Below, piece by piece: positions 1 to 4,752 of a stretch of 33,060 nt of DNA (its first letter is position 1; each line of letters starts with the position of its first letter). The DNA comes from Verrucomicrobiota bacterium. GTDB lineage: Bacteria; Verrucomicrobiota; Verrucomicrobiia; Opitutales; Puniceicoccaceae. The stretch is taken from contig JBCDMB010000032.1 of NCBI GenBank assembly GCA_038744685.1, forward strand, positions 1 through 33,060. The letters run 5' to 3'. Made by a program: the position numbers and the translations under genes. Under the pieces are notes generated by a model. The model saw only the letters and a program-made list of their open reading frames with translations. It made no database searches and was not told the origin of the DNA.

Positions 1-137
1 CGGCTCGCAGGTTTCCCATAGCCTTCCTTCAGACCCAACCTCGCGGTTACGCCCTTGGCTTCTGGTAATAGTTCGTTCATTCTGATTCTTACTATGCGGG
101 ACTTTAACCCGGTTTACATCGTGCCCATGCCGGGCAC
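1..137. other. Left-edge remnant of a cassette, no gene recognised
   Basis: The stretch lies before the first attC site and should be the end of a cassette that starts outside the window. All forward frames close early: one stays open from the edge to a stop near base 68 and another closes near base 85. I recognise neither peptide. A perfect 6-bp hairpin with arms GTGCCC and GGGCAC sits at 121-137, directly against the attC site, and could be a terminator or part of the fold of the recombination site. The cassette may be non-coding. Confidence 0.4.
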
Positions 138-236
138 ACAAAACGGCATAGGCAACCCGATGAACGTCTCCGTGAAATCGACAACCCATAGAACGCTGGA
201 CCTCTCAGGCCGGGTCGCCTAGCCTTCACGTTCAGC
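138..236 (+). repeat. attC site 1 (family A)
   Basis: The left box is ACAAAAC (138-144) and the right box is GTTCAGC (230-236). The outer arms AACGG..TAGGC.ACCCG and CGGGT.GCCTA..CGTT pair with a few unpaired bases on one side, as in folded attC bottom strands. The same sequence recurs at 996 and 2020, defining family A. Confidence 0.85.
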
Positions 237-244
237 GAAAGAAA

Positions 245-709
245 ATGGAAACCTCCTTCACACAATTGAACACGGACTGGAACGCAGAGCCAAATGAACC
301 TTATCCAGAAGTAAAGATTGAAGGCGACAAGCTAGAGCTGATCTTTGATTTGAACTACTTTCAGTTCTCTCAGTTTAGCGAAGACCAGAAAGGAAAAATT
401 GAATTCACAGGAGCGACCCGATATCGACTCGGCCAGACGAACGATGAAGGCTGGTATTCGGGCCAGTGCAGATTCAGTAAGATTGCTCCCAAATGGGGGG
501 AGTTCTACCTCATCGAGGGGAATAGAAGAATGAGTGAATCCCCTGATGATTGGTTCATAGTTGGAGAATCAAACAGAGAAAGAAATCACTACCTCTTTTA
601 CCTCCGAGACGAGACTTTCGAGTGCGTAGCTGAGTCTTGGAAATTTGAAACCCTTGAAGCTGACCAAAACGGAGCAGGCCAACCCGATAACCATCCCGAA
701 AAACCCTAA
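245..709 (+). CDS. Cassette 1 hypothetical protein
   Basis: A 154-residue soluble protein that I do not recognise. It is acidic and rich in Trp, Phe and Tyr, with no signal peptide, membrane segment or Cys pair, and probably forms a compact beta-rich domain. The ATG lies 8 bases after attC site 1, with the purine run GAAAGAAA just before it, the usual arrangement for a cassette gene. The reading frame runs about 45 bases into the next attC site, so the last 13 residues (starting NGAGQPDN) are encoded by recombination-site sequence and are unlikely to belong to the ancestral domain. The long antisense frame at 555-1076 spans two attC sites and is not a gene. Confidence 0.7.
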   Translation: METSFTQLNTDWNAEPNEPYPEVKIEGDKLELIFDLNYFQFSQFSEDQKGKIEFTGATRYRLGQTNDEGWYSGQCRFSKIAPKWGEFYLIEGNRRMSESPDDWFIVGESNRERNHYLFYLRDETFECVAESWKFETLEADQNGAGQPDNHPEKP

Positions 710-763
710 GAATCAACTGGACTAGGAATCCCACTGACGGGCTGCCTGTCCTCCACGTTCCGC
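664..763 (+). repeat. attC site 2 (family B)
   Basis: The boxes are CCAAAAC (664-670) and GTTCCGC (757-763). Arms AACGGAGCAGGCCAACCCG and CGGGCTGCCTGTCCTCCACG pair with extrahelical bases. Family B is defined by GGAGCAGG..AACCCGAT at the left and GGTTGCCTGTCCT-like sequence at the right; the other members are at 2606, 3344 and 4467. Confidence 0.87.
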
Positions 764-776
764 AAAGGATATCCGA

Positions 777-977
777 ATGAAATTTAGGTGTAAGAAGTGC
801 GGGCAACTTTTCTACACTCGTAGGATTACCCACTGTGAACATTGTGGGGCTCCGCTGCCAGAAGACGTCAAATTGACGAAAGAGCAGCAGCAGAGTTTTT
901 ATGAACAAATCAAAAAAGAGAAGAAAGGAGCTAAGGATTCTGAATACCCACACTACGTCTCCAGCGGGACCTATTAG
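777..977 (+). CDS. Cassette 2 small zinc-ribbon protein
   Basis: A 66-residue protein. Its first third is a zinc ribbon with two pairs of cysteines, CKKCG at residues 5-9 and CEHCG at 20-24, which should bind one zinc ion. The rest is a charged, Lys/Glu/Gln-rich helical tail. The start is well supported: an AAAGGA ribosome binding site at 764-769 lies at proper distance from the ATG and just downstream of the attC core. Small zinc ribbons often mediate protein or nucleic-acid contacts, but nothing here shows which. The neighbouring cassettes give no functional context because cassettes are shuffled independently. Confidence 0.75.
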   Translation: MKFRCKKCGQLFYTRRITHCEHCGAPLPEDVKLTKEQQQSFYEQIKKEKKGAKDSEYPHYVSSGTY

Positions 978-995
978 GCAGACTTGAAGGGAAGA

Positions 996-1094
996 ACCAA
1001 TCGGCATAGGCAACCCGATGAACTCGCCCGTGAAATCGACAACCCAGAGAACTCTGGACCTCTCAGGCCGGGTCACCTAGCCTCGACGTTCGAA
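996..1094 (+). repeat. attC site 3 (family A)
   Basis: The boxes are ACCAATC (996-1002) and GTTCGAA (1088-1094). The body is nearly identical to the sites at 138 and 2020. The left box has ATC where AAC is typical. Confidence 0.85.
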
Positions 1095-1100
1095 AAGAAA

Positions 1101-1658
1101 ATGCGGATTATCCCGATACAAGCGCTTCTATGCCTCCTTTTTTCAACTGTATTTTCGGCGGAGGTATACAACGACACCCATGCTTCCAAGCACATCATTG
1201 ATCCGTTGCTTGGAAACCGGGTAGAAGTCGACGTTTTGGCATGGGATTTCACAAAGGGATTAAGCGGAAGAAAATTGATGCCCTGTGGGCATGAAATCTA
1301 CACTTCCAGCGGCGAATACAGTAACGGCAAACTCTATCGACTTGTAGGCACGCTAACCTTGAAAAAACAAATCGGGTTCCGAAACCTGCCGGGGTTTCAA
1401 GATCCCGACATTATTCTGCAAGGATACTCTAATTCGTTTCACTACCTTTCTATAGAGATCGAATCATTCACTCAAATTGATAGCGCCGAGCATGCCTATC
1501 CGGTGCTCATAGTGAAGAAGGATTCGATCGATCCTTTTTTACCGAGCGAAACCGGTCAGCTTGATCCCGAGATCGAAGCTTACCAGAGTTTCGAAGAATA
1601 CGAGGTTGCTAACTCGGATTCCGCGCCGGTCGTTCCTCCATCTGCTCCATCCGAGTAG
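1101..1658 (+). CDS. Cassette 3 exported protein, unknown function
   Basis: A 185-residue protein with a clear N-terminal signal sequence: MRIIP, then a hydrophobic stretch ILIQALLCLL-like through residue ~18, then a small-residue cleavage region (FSA). It is probably exported. I do not recognise the mature domain, which contains a two-Cys-free body with scattered aromatic residues and an acidic, Ser/Pro-rich C-terminus. I chose the ATG at 1101 although the frame is open from 984, because 984-1100 is attC sequence, the signal peptide begins exactly here, and a purine run (GAAAAGAAA) precedes it. The last ~20 codons overlap the next attC site, whose right arm contains the stop codon. Confidence 0.72.
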   Translation: MRIIPIQALLCLLFSTVFSAEVYNDTHASKHIIDPLLGNRVEVDVLAWDFTKGLSGRKLMPCGHEIYTSSGEYSNGKLYRLVGTLTLKKQIGFRNLPGFQDPDIILQGYSNSFHYLSIEIESFTQIDSAEHAYPVLIVKKDSIDPFLPSETGQLDPEIEAYQSFEEYEVANSDSAPVVPPSAPSE

Positions 1659-1676
1659 CAACTCTCCACGTTCGAA
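1595..1676 (+). repeat. attC site 4 (short, atypical)
   Basis: Imperfect inverted arms at about 1601-1619 (ACGAGGTTGCTAACTCGGAT) and 1649-1664 (ATCCGAGTAGCAACTC) pair with only single-base bulges. The right box is CACGTTCGAAG with core GTT at 1670-1672, as in the other sites. The left box is degenerate (GAATAC instead of an AAC box). The body is unlike families A and B and is only about 80 bp. It lies almost wholly inside the 3' end of the preceding gene. Confidence 0.7.
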
Positions 1677-1687
1677 GAAAAACAAGA

Positions 1688-2014
1688 ATGGGATTTCCAA
1701 AGAAGTTTAAGGAAAAGCTCGAGAAAGAAATCAGCGATGTTGAATGCTTCGAAGGAGCATGGATCACTTGGGCAGTGTGCGGATGTAGCGAGGACGCATG
1801 CGGTTGGGAGGGTTGGATCCTCGAAGATGTCTTTTCCGGAGTTAAGGGTAATCGAGAACACCACTCAGCCTCGACGAATCAAATCTGTCCTGTCTGCGGG
1901 CAAGACTTATTTCGAACTGGAGCTTCCGTGAAGGTAAAACCTGACTCGGACCAGACTCCCGATCTAATCGAAGGTGTAGACTACGAGACATCCCCAATTG
2001 AATATGATCGATGA
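1688..2014 (+). CDS. Cassette 4 Cys-rich protein, likely zinc-binding
   Basis: A 108-residue protein that I do not recognise by family. It has two cysteine clusters: CGCSEDACGW at about residues 31-40 and CPVCGQDLF at about 67-75. The second is a typical zinc knuckle, so a zinc-stabilised fold is likely. No membrane segment or signal peptide is present. The ATG lies 12 bases beyond the attC core, with the purine run GAAGAAAAACAAGA before it. The stop at 2012-2014 is just outside the next attC site, so this protein carries no recombination-site tail. Confidence 0.68.
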   Translation: MGFPKKFKEKLEKEISDVECFEGAWITWAVCGCSEDACGWEGWILEDVFSGVKGNREHHSASTNQICPVCGQDLFRTGASVKVKPDSDQTPDLIEGVDYETSPIEYDR

Positions 2015-2019
2015 TTCGA

Positions 2020-2118
2020 ACCAATCGGCGTAGGCAACCCGATGAACGCGCCCGTGAAATCGACAACCCATAGAACGCTGGACCTCTCAGGCCGGGTCAC
2101 CTAGCCTCCACGTTCTGC
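2020..2118 (+). repeat. attC site 5 (family A)
   Basis: The boxes are ACCAATC (2020-2026) and GTTCTGC (2112-2118). The body matches the sites at 138 and 996 almost base for base. Confidence 0.86.
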
Positions 2119-2139
2119 CGAAAGAAATTGAACTACTCC

Positions 2140-2166
2140 GGAGGCCCAGCTATGTATTCTGAATGA
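2140..2166 (+). promoter_or_regulatory. Shine-Dalgarno plus four-codon mini-cistron coupled to hicB
   Basis: A GGAGG site (2140-2144) sits 7 bases before ATG TAT TCT GAA TGA (2152-2166). The stop of this mini-frame overlaps the hicB start in an ATGA arrangement. hicB has no good ribosome binding site of its own at normal spacing, so its translation could depend on termination of the mini-cistron. This is inferred from sequence layout only. Confidence 0.45.
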
Positions 2167-2384
2167 ATAAGTCGCTAACAGCAGTAATCCGGAAAGAAAA
2201 CGGAGGATATTTTTCTCTCTGCCCAGAGATAGACGTTGCAAGCCAAGGTGACACGATTGAAGAAGCGAAGGAGAATTTGAAGGAAGCCGTCAGCCTATTT
2301 TTCGAATGCGCATCTAAAGAAGAAATCGACGATCGACTCGGCCAAGAATCATACGTTTCCGCGCTGGAGGTAGAAGTTGCCTAG
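2163..2384 (+). CDS. hicB: HicB-family antitoxin (cassette 5)
   Basis: A 73-residue protein of the HicB (UPF0150) family. The signature is clear: an N-terminal strand, then GGYFSLCPEIDVASQGDTIEEA and a helix (KENLKEAVSLFFE), which is the partial RNase-H-like fold that caps the HicA toxin. It lacks a separate C-terminal DNA-binding domain, as in short HicB proteins. In characterised modules the protein neutralises HicA, an mRNA-cleaving toxin. Here hicB comes first and the hicA remnant follows at once, an order also seen in other genomes. The module fills one integron cassette. Start at 2163 is the only ATG in frame before the conserved domain. Confidence 0.85.
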   Translation: MNKSLTAVIRKENGGYFSLCPEIDVASQGDTIEEAKENLKEAVSLFFECASKEEIDDRLGQESYVSALEVEVA

Positions 2385-2598
2385 GCTTCCTACCTAATCA
2401 GGCCGAGAAGTAATCACTATCCTCGAGCAGAATGGTTTCTCTAGAATCCGCCAACGGGGAAGCCATGTGATCATGCAAAAAATAGGGAACAATACCACAG
2501 TTACGGTTCCCGTTCCTGACCATAGAGAGCTGAGAATTGGGACGCTTAGGTCTATTATCCGCCAAAGTCAGCTCCTGCGAGAAGAGTTCGAAAAATAG
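2377..2598 (+). pseudogene. hicA: HicA-family toxin with premature stop (cassette 5)
   Basis: In the frame of base 2377 the translation reads KLPRLPT, then TAA (2395-2397), then SGREVITILEQNGFSRIRQR and GSHVIMQK, ending at TAG 2596-2598. This is the HicA/YcfA fold: a short LPRL lead, the GREVI helix, the F..RQRGSHV motif with the catalytic His, and a final helix. HicA would start just before or at TTG 2377 (overlapping the end of hicB). The TAA falls after about seven codons and no ATG, GTG or TTG follows it before the essential first helix; the next possible start is internal, at about 2452-2456. The toxin is therefore most likely inactivated by a nonsense mutation. A sequencing error or an unusual start cannot be excluded. 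Confidence 0.75.
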
Positions 2599-2605
2599 CG
2601 ACAAA

Positions 2606-2705
2606 ACAAAACGGAGCAGGGCAATCCGATAATCATCCCGGAAATTCCTTAAAATAGACCGGACTAGGCCCCCCACTGGCGGGTTGCCTGTCCTTCACGT
2701 TATCG
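2606..2705 (+). repeat. attC site 6 (family B)
   Basis: The boxes are ACAAAAC (2606-2612) and GTTATCG (2699-2705). Left arm ACGGAGCAGGGCAATCCG and right arm GGCGGGTTGCCTGTCCTTCA pair with bulges. Confidence 0.86.
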
Positions 2706-2750
2706 AGAAAATATCGTCGCAATTTCTCAGCAACTTCACAACCTGTAGAC

Positions 2751-2951
2751 ATGGATTTCGAGTTTGATCGGACGGTTGTGAAAAAGCGTCGATTGCATGA
2801 GGCCAGAGAACCAATTGAGGATTGGGCAAATGAGTCTCCGTCTCAGAGATTGAGAGCTCTGGAGTTTCTGAGGTGCAATCATTCAGGGAAAGAATATGCT
2901 ACCGGACGCATTCAAAGAGTTCATCGAACTACTCGAAAAGCACGAGACTAA
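2751..2951 (+). CDS. Small partner protein upstream of nucleotidyltransferase (cassette 6)
   Basis: A 66-residue charged, mostly helical protein. Its pattern (R.AREPIEDWANESPSQRLRA, LEFLR and a closing RIQRVHR segment) matches short proteins that I recall as frequent companions of small nucleotidyltransferases, often annotated as hypothetical. It overlaps the next gene by about 56 bases in another frame, so the two are probably translated together. Together they resemble a nucleotidyltransferase-type toxin-antitoxin or defence pair; this is an inference from arrangement. Start ATG 2751 is the first in frame after the attC core. Confidence 0.65.
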   Translation: MDFEFDRTVVKKRRLHEAREPIEDWANESPSQRLRALEFLRCNHSGKEYATGRIQRVHRTTRKARD

Positions 2952-3405
2952 GTATCTCGTAGTGGGAGGATACGCCGTGGCAGCCCATGGATATCCCAGA
3001 TATACTGGTGATATTGACCTGTTCGTCGCAATTGGAAGTGATCAGGCTTCAGGAATCGTAAAAGCATTCCGCGAATTTGGATTCAAGGATTTGGATGTAA
3101 CCGAGGACGATTTCCTTTCTGACGACATGATTGTGGAGATTGGTCGAGAGCCACTGAAGATTCAGGTAATGACAGGAATCTCGGGTGTTACGTTTGAAGA
3201 GTGTTATGAATCCAGGGTAGAATTTGATTTGGGAGGGAAGAACAGACCGTTCATCGCTTACAAACATCTCTTGAAGAACAAGATCGCGACAAAACGAGGT
3301 AAAGATAAGGTTGATGTGGAAGAGCTTATGAAGAGAAATACCACCCAAGCGGAGCAGGTCAACCCGATGACCATCCCGAAAAATCCTAAAAATCAACCGG
3401 ACTAG
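2896..3405 (+). CDS. Nucleotidyltransferase-fold protein (cassette 6)
   Basis: A 169-residue protein with the DNA polymerase-beta-like nucleotidyltransferase core. The segment YLVVGGYAVAAHGYPRYTGD, followed by IDLFV, gives the Gly-rich loop and the D-x-D metal ligands. A KHLLKNKIAT...KDKVDVEEL segment near the end matches the usual C-terminal helix that reads K..A...R.KD..D. Such proteins transfer nucleotides to RNA or protein targets, and several are toxins. The natural domain appears to end at about residue 150 (LMKRN). The last ~19 residues, ending VNPMTIPKNPKNQPD, come from the overlapping attC site and recur in the cassette 8 protein. Confidence 0.78.
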   Translation: MLPDAFKEFIELLEKHETKYLVVGGYAVAAHGYPRYTGDIDLFVAIGSDQASGIVKAFREFGFKDLDVTEDDFLSDDMIVEIGREPLKIQVMTGISGVTFEECYESRVEFDLGGKNRPFIAYKHLLKNKIATKRGKDKVDVEELMKRNTTQAEQVNPMTIPKNPKNQPD

Positions 3406-3444
3406 GAACCGCTTTGGCGGGTTGCCTGTCCTCGACGGTTCGAG
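3344..3444 (+). repeat. attC site 7 (family B)
   Basis: The boxes are CCCAAGC (3344-3350) and GTTCGAG (3438-3444). Arms GCGGAGCAGGTCAACCCGAT and GGCGGGTTGCCTGTCCTCGA pair with extrahelical bases. The 3' end of the nucleotidyltransferase frame lies within it. Confidence 0.85.
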
Positions 3445-3490
3445 CGAGAAAAAAATTGAAAATCTCCCGTTTCTCCGTGACTCTCCGTTT

Positions 3491-3670
3491 ATGAGCCTCC
3501 AACAGCTAAAAGACGAAATCAAAGGCTTAGGGCCGGTTGAACTCGATCAGGTAGCTGCTCTGATTTTGCAATTGCGGCGTTCCAACAATCCGGAGAGGAA
3601 AAAAGAACTATCGAGAATGATCGATGATCCGGACACCGTTGTATGGAAACAACCTAAGCAGAGCGGTTGA
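3491..3670 (+). CDS. Antitoxin-like small protein (cassette 7)
   Basis: A 59-residue protein, helical and charged: MSLQQLKDEIKGLGPVELDQ opens it, followed by a helix and a conserved-looking ELSRMIDDPD segment. Its size, position directly before a RelE/ParE-like gene and the 3-base TGATG overlap with it fit an antitoxin of a type II module, although I cannot name the family. The open frame extends back to 3422, but that part is attC sequence, so I start at the ATG at 3491. Confidence 0.55.
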   Translation: MSLQQLKDEIKGLGPVELDQVAALILQLRRSNNPERKKELSRMIDDPDTVVWKQPKQSG

Positions 3671-3924
3671 TGCGAGCATACACCGTGTTTTTGAGGCAGG
3701 AAGCGGCCTCATCCATGGTGGAAATCAAAGGAAATCGCAAGAAAGCCGTCGAAGCCTTCATCTCCTATCTTGCTGAGAATCCTTTTGACGAAGGAGACTT
3801 CTGTGAACCTGACGACACCGGGAGGGTTACCTTCACCAAGATCATAAGAGACTTAGCGGTTACCTTTTTTACTGACCATGCCACTTGCGAGATCAAGATC
3901 CTGGAGGTCGTTCAGACACCGTAG
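3670..3924 (+). CDS. RelE/ParE-like toxin candidate (cassette 7)
   Basis: An 84-residue protein. It opens with a beta strand (RAYTVFLRQEA), then helices, then FDEGDFCEPDDTGR followed by strands (VTFTKIIRDLAVTFFTDHA, CEIKILEV). This order of one strand, helices and three strands, with the EGDF.EPDD.GR turn, matches a family of RelE/ParE-superfamily toxin-like proteins that I recognise. Activity is not certain, since only some members are ribonucleases. The gene starts inside the stop of the upstream antitoxin-like gene (TGATG), a sign of translational coupling. TTG at 3667 is an alternative start adding one residue. Confidence 0.62.
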   Translation: MRAYTVFLRQEAASSMVEIKGNRKKAVEAFISYLAENPFDEGDFCEPDDTGRVTFTKIIRDLAVTFFTDHATCEIKILEVVQTP

Positions 3925-3935
3925 CCCACAATCGC

Positions 3936-4027
3936 TCCAAACGAAACAGACAACCCAGTGAACGCACCCGAAAATCCTAAAAATCAACCGGACGGCTGAG
4001 GCTGGTGGTCTGGACTTCACGTTACAC
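3936..4027 (+). repeat. attC site 8 (chimera of families A and B)
   Basis: The boxes are TCCAAAC (3936-3942) and GTTACAC (4021-4027). The left half CAACCCAGTGAACGCACCCG resembles family A, and the centre AAAATCCTAAAAATCAACCG is family B. The outer arms (CAGACAACC and GGTGGTCTG) still pair with each other but match neither family. Confidence 0.8.
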
Positions 4028-4030
4028 GAA

Positions 4031-4528
4031 GTGAAACTAAATGAAATAAGCGTAAGTCGCGCTGTCGGGGCGAATGAGTGCTACGAGTTTCAAACAGGAG
4101 TATTGAAGCCGTATTTTGTTATTAGCTCTGAACGTATTGATCGAAATATTCTTGATTTTTATTCGTTGACGATGAAGAGGCTAAGATCTGACTCGTGCCT
4201 CCATCTATATGGGAAGCGAAGTCAGAAAGGTTCATGGACCGTTCTCCTCGAGGACACTTACGTAATGAATATAATAAGAGAACTGGCCCTCACCTGCATG
4301 TCCGCGATAAATAATGGAGGTGCCATCTACCTCCTTCAGAACAGTGGAAAGTTTCGATGCGTTATCCCAAATAGAGAATGGTGGACTCTCGTTGAACTTT
4401 CAGAGGAGTTAGATCGACTGACTGACTATTTCGGTTTCTTGGCACGTGGCAGAAACGGAGAGTATGACAAGACGGAACAGATCAACCCAATACCGATCCC
4501 GAAAAATCCTAAAAATCAACCGGACTAG
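4031..4528 (+). CDS. Cassette 8 hypothetical protein
   Basis: A 165-residue protein of unknown function starting at GTG 4031, four bases after the attC core. It is soluble, with mixed helix and strand character and no recognisable motif. Segments such as SERIDRNILDFYSLTMKRLR and WWTLVELSEELDRLTDYFGF suggest helical parts. The last ~18 residues, ending INPIPIPKNPKNQPD, are read from the overlapping attC site and are nearly the same as the tail of the cassette 6 nucleotidyltransferase, although the bodies of the two proteins are unrelated. Confidence 0.68.
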   Translation: MKLNEISVSRAVGANECYEFQTGVLKPYFVISSERIDRNILDFYSLTMKRLRSDSCLHLYGKRSQKGSWTVLLEDTYVMNIIRELALTCMSAINNGGAIYLLQNSGKFRCVIPNREWWTLVELSEELDRLTDYFGFLARGRNGEYDKTEQINPIPIPKNPKNQPD

Positions 4529-4566
4529 GAACCGCTTTGGCGAGTTGCCTGTCCTCGACGATATGG
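4467..4566 (+). repeat. attC site 9 (family B, degenerate core), end of array
   Basis: The left box is ACAAGAC (4467-4473). The body is nearly identical to the site at 3344. The right-hand core reads CTCGACGATATGG, so the GTT needed for strand exchange has become GAT (4560-4562). The site is probably poor or inactive and marks the distal end of the array. Confidence 0.75.
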
Positions 4567-4585
4567 GAAAGAGAAGAATTGGAAC

Positions 4586-4685
4586 CACGGATCACTCGGA
4601 TACACCTTCGCCAAGGCTTCCGCGCACAAGTTGGGCACGGATGTGAAAAGAGAGTTGAAGAGAAATCCTATCCGCGTCATCCGTG
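4586..4685. repeat. Inverted-repeat-bounded intergenic element
   Basis: CACGGATCACTCGGATA (4586-4602) and TATCCGCGTCATCCGTG (4669-4685) are inverted copies matching at 15 of 17 positions. They enclose about 66 bp without a convincing gene. The element lies between the last attC and the amidohydrolase gene. The arms resemble CACGGAT-type dispersed intergenic repeats; copy number in this genome is unknown. Confidence 0.55.
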
Positions 4686-4752
4686 AAATGTGCTGCGCCC
4701 ATTCGGTTGCGTGTCGCGTCGCTCGAAAGTGGTTGGAAAGAGAATGAAATGA

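Larger units (their letters stand above)
1..4566 (+). mobile_element. Integron gene-cassette array, eight complete cassettes, no integrase in window
   Basis: Nine imperfect inverted-repeat sites of about 80-100 bp occur at regular intervals. Each starts near an AAC-type box and ends in a CACGTT-type box, and each follows the 3' end of one or two small + strand genes. Taking the G/TT point in each right-hand box as the crossover gives cassette boundaries at about 230, 757, 1088, 1670, 2112, 2699, 3438, 4021 and 4560. Similar sites alternating with unrelated, mostly promoterless, co-oriented small genes are the defining pattern of an integron array. In known integrons the integrase and attI lie on the 5' side of the first cassette, so here to the left of base 1. 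The array ends at a degenerate site, followed by chromosomal genes. Confidence 0.88.

Noticed and set aside
555-1076. Long antisense open frame (173 codons)
   Set aside because: It crosses two attC sites and two oppositely oriented cassette genes; its length arises from the repeated sequence.
984-1100. Upstream extension of the cassette 3 gene
   Set aside because: These codons are attC sequence. The signal peptide and purine-rich site place the start at 1101.
138-4566. Regularly spaced similar repeats suggesting a CRISPR array
   Set aside because: The repeats are 80-100 bp inverted structures with coding sequence of 200-600 bases between them, which fits attC sites and cassettes and not CRISPR repeats and spacers.
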